Assembly: GCF_018343665.1 (NCBI RefSeq)
Contig: NZ_JAGYPM010000004.1
Location: forward strand, 126,343 to 190,342
Source of the DNA: Cytobacillus citreus
Lineage (GTDB): Bacteria > Bacillota > Bacilli > Bacillales > Cytobacillaceae
DNA length: 64,000 nt
Direction of reading: 5' to 3'
The position numbers and the translations under genes are program-made. Numbering within the stretch: the stretch's first letter is position 1; every line of letters begins with the position of its first letter. The notes below the pieces were generated by a model. That model saw nothing but the letters and a program-made list of their open reading frames with translations. It did no database searches and was not told the DNA's origin. This document shows positions 59,711-64,000 of this stretch, one piece after another.

Positions 59711-59989
59711 TTATCGCAGATTAACGGGCAGTAAGACCCCCACTTCAAGGTTGCGAGAGAATGAAAGAAACCTAAGTGGGGGATCAACTGCCCATAAAGG
59801 CCCATAAAATGAACACAGACTAAAAGCGCCACATCGTGTGGCAACGTCTGCGTGACCCACTTCCTGTGGGCCGCAACTAACCATCAGTGGGGGATGAAAG
59901 CCGACTAAGAACGCCACGTCCTGTGGCAACGTCGGCACTAGCACGTCCTGTACGTCGGAAAACCCCCACTGATGGAAGTTTCACTTTAT
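59711..59989. repeat. Cassette-type hairpin element, copy D (all common cassettes)
   Basis: The order is fixed 5' end and hairpin 1, the AAAATGAACACAGACTAAAA/GCGCCACATCGTGTGGCA cassette, TGCGTGACCCACTTCCTGTG, AACTAACCATCAGTGGGGG, the GCCGACTAAGAACGCCACG…GTCGGCACTAGCACGTCC cassette, then closing hairpin and GGAAGTTTCACTTTAT. It is the best template for defining the family, but lacks module X. Confidence 0.88.
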
Positions 59990-60062
59990 ATTGGATATGG
60001 GGTATTCTTATCTTTAGATTAAATATGCTATCCTATTAAAATAGGGTTTTTCCTTATATGGT

Positions 60063-60280
60063 TTATCCCGCATTAACGGGCAGTAAGACCCCTACCTCAA
60101 GATTGAGAGAGAAGCGAGGAAGATAGGTGGGGGACAACTGCCCGTAAAAGCCCGTAAAATGAACACAGACTAAAAGCGCCACATCGTGTGGCAACGTCTG
60201 CGTGACCCACTTCCTGTGGGCCGCAACTAACCATCAGTGGGGGATGAAAAAAACCCCCACTGATGGAAGTTTCACTTTAT
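60063..60280. repeat. Cassette-type hairpin element, copy E
   Basis: It shares the first two internal cassettes with copy D (74 bases away) but lacks the GCCGACTAAG cassette. Hairpin 1 is altered compensatorily (GACCCCTACCT against AGGTGGGGG) and TTATCGCAG reads TTATCCCGC. Confidence 0.87.
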
Positions 60281-60299
60281 GCAGAAAGGAAGTTAGAAG

Positions 60300-60482
60300 A
60301 TGCGGAAGTTAACTTTGATTATTCCAATTATGCTCTTTGTAGGAGCTCTTGCGATGTGGATGCTTAAGAGAGATTATTCGGAAATTGAATATGGTACGAG
60401 AGTGTTGATTTCAGTTGGGGCAGCAATTCTTTCAGGAGTCATTTCATTTTTCCTATTTAAGTCAAATAAAGATAAAAACTAA
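60300..60482 (+). CDS. Small two-helix membrane protein
   Basis: A 60-residue protein with hydrophobic segments LTLIIPIMLFVGALAMWML and VLISVGAAILSGVISFFLF and a charged tail (KSNKDKN). AAGGAAG lies eight bases before the ATG. It begins 20 bases after repeat E. No family is recognised; the overall shape is common among Bacillus small membrane proteins. Confidence 0.7.
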   Translation: MRKLTLIIPIMLFVGALAMWMLKRDYSEIEYGTRVLISVGAAILSGVISFFLFKSNKDKN

Positions 60483-60524
60483 GCATAAGGACTTGGTAAA
60501 TGTCACGTTCTTCTTATAGTACTC

Positions 60525-60578
60525 AAAGCCGGGAAAATAAGTGAAGTGCCCGGCTTCAAGTGCTTTTCCTTTTTCTCA
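60525..60578 (+). terminator. Terminator-like hairpin
   Basis: AGCCGGG (60527) pairs with CCCGGCT (60549); the T-rich run follows only after about ten bases. Confidence 0.6.
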
Positions 60579-60728
60579 TAGTGTTATCGCCAAATTCTAT
60601 TCCCAAAGCGTCAACCGCTATATGCCTTCATCAAGAAGTTGTGAGTAATAGTGATTGAAATGAAGGGAATATCTTTTGGCATTTCATAATATGATTTAGT
60701 AGAAAGGGAGGAATGGGGAGGATAAGGA

Positions 60729-61118
60729 TTGAGCAATTCGCTGATTACAAGAGAAATGCTGGTTCATTACAATGAGTTAAATTTTAAGAAAAAAGAGATT
60801 GAATCCCAATTAGATGAGTTGAAGAAGGTTTTCAATCAATATTTTGACATAACCATTGGGAAAAATGCTAAAGGTGAAATGATTATTAATGATTACAAGC
60901 TGCAAAGGCAAGTAAGAACCACTGAAAAATATGAACAGGAAGCTACTGTCCATAGATTAGAGGAATTGAATTTAACGGACCTTATTCAGAAGAAACCAGA
61001 CGAAGCAAAAATAAAATCCGCATTGAATCTTGGACTTTTAAAGGATGAAGATTTAGAAGGCTGCAAAACAATTAATACAACTCAAGCAATCTATGTAAAA
61101 CATTTAGAGTCTAAATAA
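60729..61118 (+). CDS. Hypothetical coiled-coil protein
   Basis: 129 residues. The N-terminal half is a predicted coiled coil (LVHYNELNFKKKEIESQLDELKKVF). A short strand segment (GEMIINDYKLQRQVRTTEKY) and a helical C-terminus (ALNLGLLKDEDLEGCKTIN) follow. A TTG start follows GGGGAGGA. It has the look of phage or plasmid accessory proteins, but no family is recognised. It is flanked by the small membrane protein and the LytTR regulator. Confidence 0.65.
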   Translation: MSNSLITREMLVHYNELNFKKKEIESQLDELKKVFNQYFDITIGKNAKGEMIINDYKLQRQVRTTEKYEQEATVHRLEELNLTDLIQKKPDEAKIKSALNLGLLKDEDLEGCKTINTTQAIYVKHLESK

Positions 61119-61257
61119 TATTGTAAGATCATTTAGGAGCCTATAAGGGCTTTTTTTAGTTCCTTTTTATTATTACGGCTTAATAAAATAAATTCTCTAT
61201 TAATAATGTTATAATATTAAAATAATATAATCTTCTACATCTGAATGGAGTTAGAAA

Positions 61258-61902
61258 ATGGAAAGTATTTCGGTTATATCAATTTTAGATGTTGTCGGTG
61301 AATTATTTTCAGATGAAATTTCAATTGCAGTTTCTAATACGAAGGAATACGTTTATTATCGGCCAAGTAAACGTGTCGATTTAAAAATTAAGGCTGGTGA
61401 TCCTATAAAGGAAGGAACGATTGCATTTAAGGCGATCGTCACTGGACTAAAGGTATCTGAGTTTATCAATCGTGATGTATTTGGGGTTCCTTATCATGGC
61501 ATGGCTGTACCTTTTCATCATAATGGCTTATTAGAAGGATGTGTCACTGCAATTTATCCTGCATTAACAGATGGAAAGTCGGTCGTTACCGTGAGAAGCC
61601 ATGATGGCTGGAGGCCGATTCCCTTTTCGAATGTTGTGTATTTAGAGGCAAAGGATAAGAAAACCTTTGTCCATACGGTGGGGTACTCAGGTACACATAA
61701 ATTCTCGCTTCAGGAATTTGAGTATTTGCTGCCAAAGGATTCTTTTATTCGTTGCCACCGATCCTTTATCGTGAATGTCAATCATATAAAGGAAATATAT
61801 CCTGATACACATTCAACTTTTTTACTTGTAATGGATAATGGTGCTCAGTTAACAGTAAGCCAATCTTATTCAAGTTATTTTCGGAAACTATTAGGATTTT
61901 AG
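61258..61902 (+). CDS. LytTR-family transcriptional regulator with N-terminal sensor-like domain
   Basis: 214 residues. The C-terminal 100 are a LytTR DNA-binding domain: IPFSNVVYLEAKDKKTFVHT, FEYLLPKDSFIRCHRSFIVNVNHIKEIY and NGAQLTVSQSYSSYFRKLLG. The N-terminal 110 (ISILDVVGELFSDEISIAVS, FGVPYHGMAVPFHHNGLLEG) lack the phosphoacceptor receiver fold and look PAS/GAF-like, so it is probably a one-component sensor. It lies 130 bases upstream of the CoA-transferase gene and probably regulates it. Confidence 0.87.
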   Translation: MESISVISILDVVGELFSDEISIAVSNTKEYVYYRPSKRVDLKIKAGDPIKEGTIAFKAIVTGLKVSEFINRDVFGVPYHGMAVPFHHNGLLEGCVTAIYPALTDGKSVVTVRSHDGWRPIPFSNVVYLEAKDKKTFVHTVGYSGTHKFSLQEFEYLLPKDSFIRCHRSFIVNVNHIKEIYPDTHSTFLLVMDNGAQLTVSQSYSSYFRKLLGF

Positions 61903-62032
61903 AAATATTCTGTTTTATACAGAAAATGTGGTAGCTTATCCGAATTTTCTATAATTTAATCCCAAAACTCCTATTTCCTATTTTTTCATAGGTAAAATGA
62001 TTATAACTTCATAAATGGGAGTGGGATGGGGA

Positions 62033-63547
62033 ATGAAAAAGGGGTTTGAACGAATTAGTAATCAACGTTTGCTTGATCGAGTTGTCTCACCTGAAGAAGC
62101 TGGTTCATGGATTCAAGACGGCATGACCTTGGGGCTAAGCGGCTTTACACGTGCGGGGGACGTGAAAGCGGTACCATTTGCATTAGTTGAAAGGGCGAAG
62201 ACAGAAGCCTTTAAAGTGAATGTCTACACAGGAGCTTCTTTAGGTTCAGATGTTGATAAATTATTTGCTGAAGTGGGGATTATTAATAAAAGGCTACCTT
62301 TCCAAGCAGATCCGACGATGAGAAGAGGAATTAATCAAGGGGACTTCTTATTTGTCGACCAGCATTTATCTCATACGGCTGAGCTAGTACGTGCCAATGT
62401 GATGGAACCAATTGATTTCGCAATTTTGGAAGCGGTTTCTATAACCGAGGATGGCATGATCATCCCGTCCACTTCAATTGGGAATTCCTTAACCTTTGCA
62501 CAGCATGCAAAAGCCATTATTGTGGAAATTAATCTTGCACAATCTACAGAATTAGAAGGCTTACATGATTTGTATGAACCGGGAAAACAGGGAGAAAGGG
62601 ATCCTATTCCTCTTACAAAAGTAGACGATCGAATCGGTATGAAGGGAATAAAAGTGGACGTAGAAAAAATTAAAGGGATTGTTTTTACGAATCAAGTGGA
62701 TTCACCGTCTACGATTGTTCCACCTGATGAAGAAACAAAGATTATGGCTCAGCACTTATTGTCCTTTTTGCGAAAAGAGATTGAAGCGGGAAGACTGACG
62801 GAAAAGCTTGCTCCACTTCAGTCAGGGATTGGATCAGTTGCCAATGCTGTTCTTCATGGAATGCTAGATTCAGAATTTGAAAATTTAGAGGTTTATTCTG
62901 AAGTATTGCAGGATGCAGTGTTTGATTTAATGGATGCAGGAAAAGTTAGCTTTGCTTCATGCTGCTCCATCACTTTATCCGATGATAAAATGAAGGAAGT
63001 ATTCTCGAACTTTGATAAATACCGTGATCGTCTAATTATGAGACCACAGGAAATATCGAATCATCCTGAAATCATTCGTCGTCTTGGTTTGATTTCCATT
63101 AATACAGCATTAGAGCTAGATATTTATGGAAATGTGAACTCTACACATGTATTAGGTACGAAAATGATGAATGGCATCGGTGGCTCGGGTGATTTTGCAA
63201 GGAATGCACGTCTTGCGATTTTTGTCACGAAATCAATTGCTAAAGACGGTAAAATCTCAAGCATTGTCCCTTTTGTATCACATGTGGATCATACTGAACA
63301 TGATGTGGACGTGATTGTTACGGAGCAGGGCTACGCAGACCTGCGAGGACTAGCACCAAGACAGCGCGTAGAACTAATTATTGAAAATTGTGCTCATCCA
63401 ATGTACCGTGACCAGCTTCGTGAATATTATCAAGAAGCATTAACAAGAGGTGGACAAACTCCTCATGTTTTGGAAAAAGCTCTTTCATGGCATACGGATT
63501 TTGCTAAGAATGGAACGATGTTAAAGGCTGTACCAGCGACGGTATAA
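62033..63547 (+). CDS. Acetyl-CoA hydrolase/transferase family protein
   Basis: A 504-residue class I CoA-transferase of the Cat1/AarC type, which moves CoA between acetyl-CoA and an acid such as succinate or acetate. GLSGFTRAGDVKAVPFALVERA lies near the N-terminus. The CoA-binding and catalytic segment is LQSGIGSVANAVLHGMLDSEFENLEVYSEVLQDA, whose Glu is the expected acyl acceptor. NGIGGSGDFARNARLAIFV and VTEQGYADLRGLAPRQRVE follow. The ATG at 62033 follows GGGATGGGGA; an earlier ATG at 62015 has no ribosome site. The LytTR gene upstream is the probable regulator. Confidence 0.92.
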   Translation: MKKGFERISNQRLLDRVVSPEEAGSWIQDGMTLGLSGFTRAGDVKAVPFALVERAKTEAFKVNVYTGASLGSDVDKLFAEVGIINKRLPFQADPTMRRGINQGDFLFVDQHLSHTAELVRANVMEPIDFAILEAVSITEDGMIIPSTSIGNSLTFAQHAKAIIVEINLAQSTELEGLHDLYEPGKQGERDPIPLTKVDDRIGMKGIKVDVEKIKGIVFTNQVDSPSTIVPPDEETKIMAQHLLSFLRKEIEAGRLTEKLAPLQSGIGSVANAVLHGMLDSEFENLEVYSEVLQDAVFDLMDAGKVSFASCCSITLSDDKMKEVFSNFDKYRDRLIMRPQEISNHPEIIRRLGLISINTALELDIYGNVNSTHVLGTKMMNGIGGSGDFARNARLAIFVTKSIAKDGKISSIVPFVSHVDHTEHDVDVIVTEQGYADLRGLAPRQRVELIIENCAHPMYRDQLREYYQEALTRGGQTPHVLEKALSWHTDFAKNGTMLKAVPATV

Positions 63548-63608
63548 AATATATAATTTCAAATAAAGTATAATCAGTGGGGTTCATATAACCTATTAAA
63601 TAGTTTAA

Positions 63609-63730
63609 GAAGTGGTCTCATCAGGTAACCGTGAGACCACTTTTTGCTTGATCCCTAAGTGAAGTGGTTTCATAAGTCATCCATGAGACCACTTTTCGTT
63701 TAATTCCTAAGTGAAGTGGTCTATTAAGTA
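63609..63730. repeat. 52-bp tandem array with GGTCTC hairpins
   Basis: Units start GAAGTGGT at 63609, 63661 and 63713 (spacing exactly 52). Each full unit contains AGTGGTCTC or AGTGGTTTC and the complement GAGACCACT 12-13 bases later, then TTTT and CCTAAGT. The third unit runs straight into the R1 repeat fragment. Confidence 0.88.
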
Positions 63731-63793
63731 TAAGTGCAACTATGCCTTAAATCTTGGCCTTAAAATGCTAGCCAGTCGACGAGTGTTCTTTAT
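63726..63793. repeat. Intergenic repeat R1, partial copy 3
   Basis: AAGTATAAGTGCAACTA and the later CGAGTGTTCTTTAT correspond to the 3' half of the R1 copy at 14034-14167; it is heavily diverged. Confidence 0.6.
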
Positions 63794-64000
63794 ATTAACT
63801 TTTTTATGAGTAATTTAGCGATTTCCATTGCCTGATCATTTAATCTCATCGTGGAATAATAATTAAATAATTCTTTATTCGAGCGTTCAATTAAATAATA
63901 AAATCCATTTTTACTGAACATTGGTAATGCTTTATCGACTAAATATTGATGATATTCTTTCTCTTTACATTTTAATAAATAGATAAGGAGTTTAAAAAGA
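63790..64000 (-). CDS. C-terminal end of a helical, TPR-like protein (partial)
   Basis: The minus-strand frame is open to the right edge. Its last 69 residues are helical: LFKLLIYLLKCKEKEYHQYL, VDKALPMFSKNGFYYLIERS, NKELFNYYSTMRLNDQAMEI, AKLLIKKLI. The phasing resembles C-terminal TPR repeats of peptide-controlled regulators (NprR/PlcR/Rap-like) in Bacillus. The N-terminal domain is outside the window, so this remains a guess. Its stop codon lies at the edge of the R1 repeat fragment. Confidence 0.6.
   Translation of the reverse strand, partial: LFKLLIYLLKCKEKEYHQYLVDKALPMFSKNGFYYLIERSNKELFNYYSTMRLNDQAMEIAKLLIKKLI

Noticed and set aside
59711-59944. Antisense frames starting LVPTLPQDVA in repeat D, and the similar one at 10455-10652
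   Set aside because: The similarity comes from the shared repeat DNA; frames differ in length and end differently, with no ribosome site.

Overview
The window looks like chromosome from a low-GC, spore-former-type Bacillaceae (Bacillus sensu lato). Evidence: AT-rich codon use, strong AGGAGG-type ribosome sites with frequent TTG/GTG starts, typical Bacillus families (YeeI, YclM-type aspartokinase, FbpB small basic proteins, DUF4317, DUF6886, class D sortase), Bacillus-type preQ1, glycine and yybP-ykoY riboswitches, and GC-rich intergenic repeats of a kind common in this group. No rRNA, tRNA, CRISPR array or intact prophage was seen.

Layout. 1-5.8 kb: the 3' end of a TelA-family gene, a small excisionase-like HTH protein, a truncated thioredoxin-reductase-like flavoprotein, a secreted M28 aminopeptidase, an EamA exporter and a 2-hydroxyacid dehydrogenase. 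6-11 kb, minus strand: a TerD/zinc-ribbon/TerB fusion, a membrane protein plus ASCH-domain pair, and glnS. 11-21 kb: a TPR plus dynamin-like GTPase, aspartokinase III, queT under a preQ1 riboswitch, a tandem glycine riboswitch in front of lpdA-purU, an FbpB-type peptide, and a TerC/YkoY exporter behind a yybP-ykoY (Mn) riboswitch. 21-34.5 kb: an accessory stretch rich in GNAT acetyltransferases, with an ECF sigma/anti-sigma pair, an MFS exporter and several frameshifted or deleted genes. 35.2-38.8 kb: a vanW gene split by a decayed mobile element that carries a DUF3967 fragment, a polymorphic-toxin tail with a probable immunity gene, a serine resolvase and a conQ/FtsK remnant. 41.9-49.4 kb: a LacI-type regulator and a coherent catabolic operon (SemiSWEET, ABC importer, inositol-phosphatase-like enzyme, glycerophosphodiesterase). 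50-64 kb: a second M28 aminopeptidase, DUF4317, an HxlR/DsbA/MFS divergent locus, a class D sortase with its three-repeat surface substrate, an EamA exporter, a LytTR regulator next to an acetyl-CoA hydrolase/transferase, and the tail of one more gene.

Non-coding architecture is the most unusual part. (i) A family of 150-330 bp hairpin-rich intergenic elements with fixed ends (5' TTATCGCAGATTAACGGG, 3' GGAAGTTTCACTTTAT) and an interchangeable set of internal cassettes occurs five times nearly complete (10.5, 21.2, 32.1, 59.7, 60.1 kb) and at least twice as fragments (16.8, 58.7 kb). (ii) A 115-116 bp module sits precisely inside one of these elements and also inside an unrelated intergenic repeat at 4.6 kb; uninterrupted versions of both hosts are present in the same window. 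(iii) Arrays with a 51-52 bp period but different sequences (23.8, 39.6, 63.6 kb, and a looser set at 20.8 kb) share GGTNAC/GGTCTC inverted half-sites, spaced at about five helical turns.

How genes work together: lpdA (glycine cleavage L protein) and purU (formyl-THF hydrolase) fit one glycine/one-carbon response. The 43-49 kb operon fits import of a phosphorylated polyol or glycerophosphodiester and its hydrolysis. The sortase and the adjacent surface protein form a dedicated pair. Family calls rest on motifs read by eye; no database search was run.
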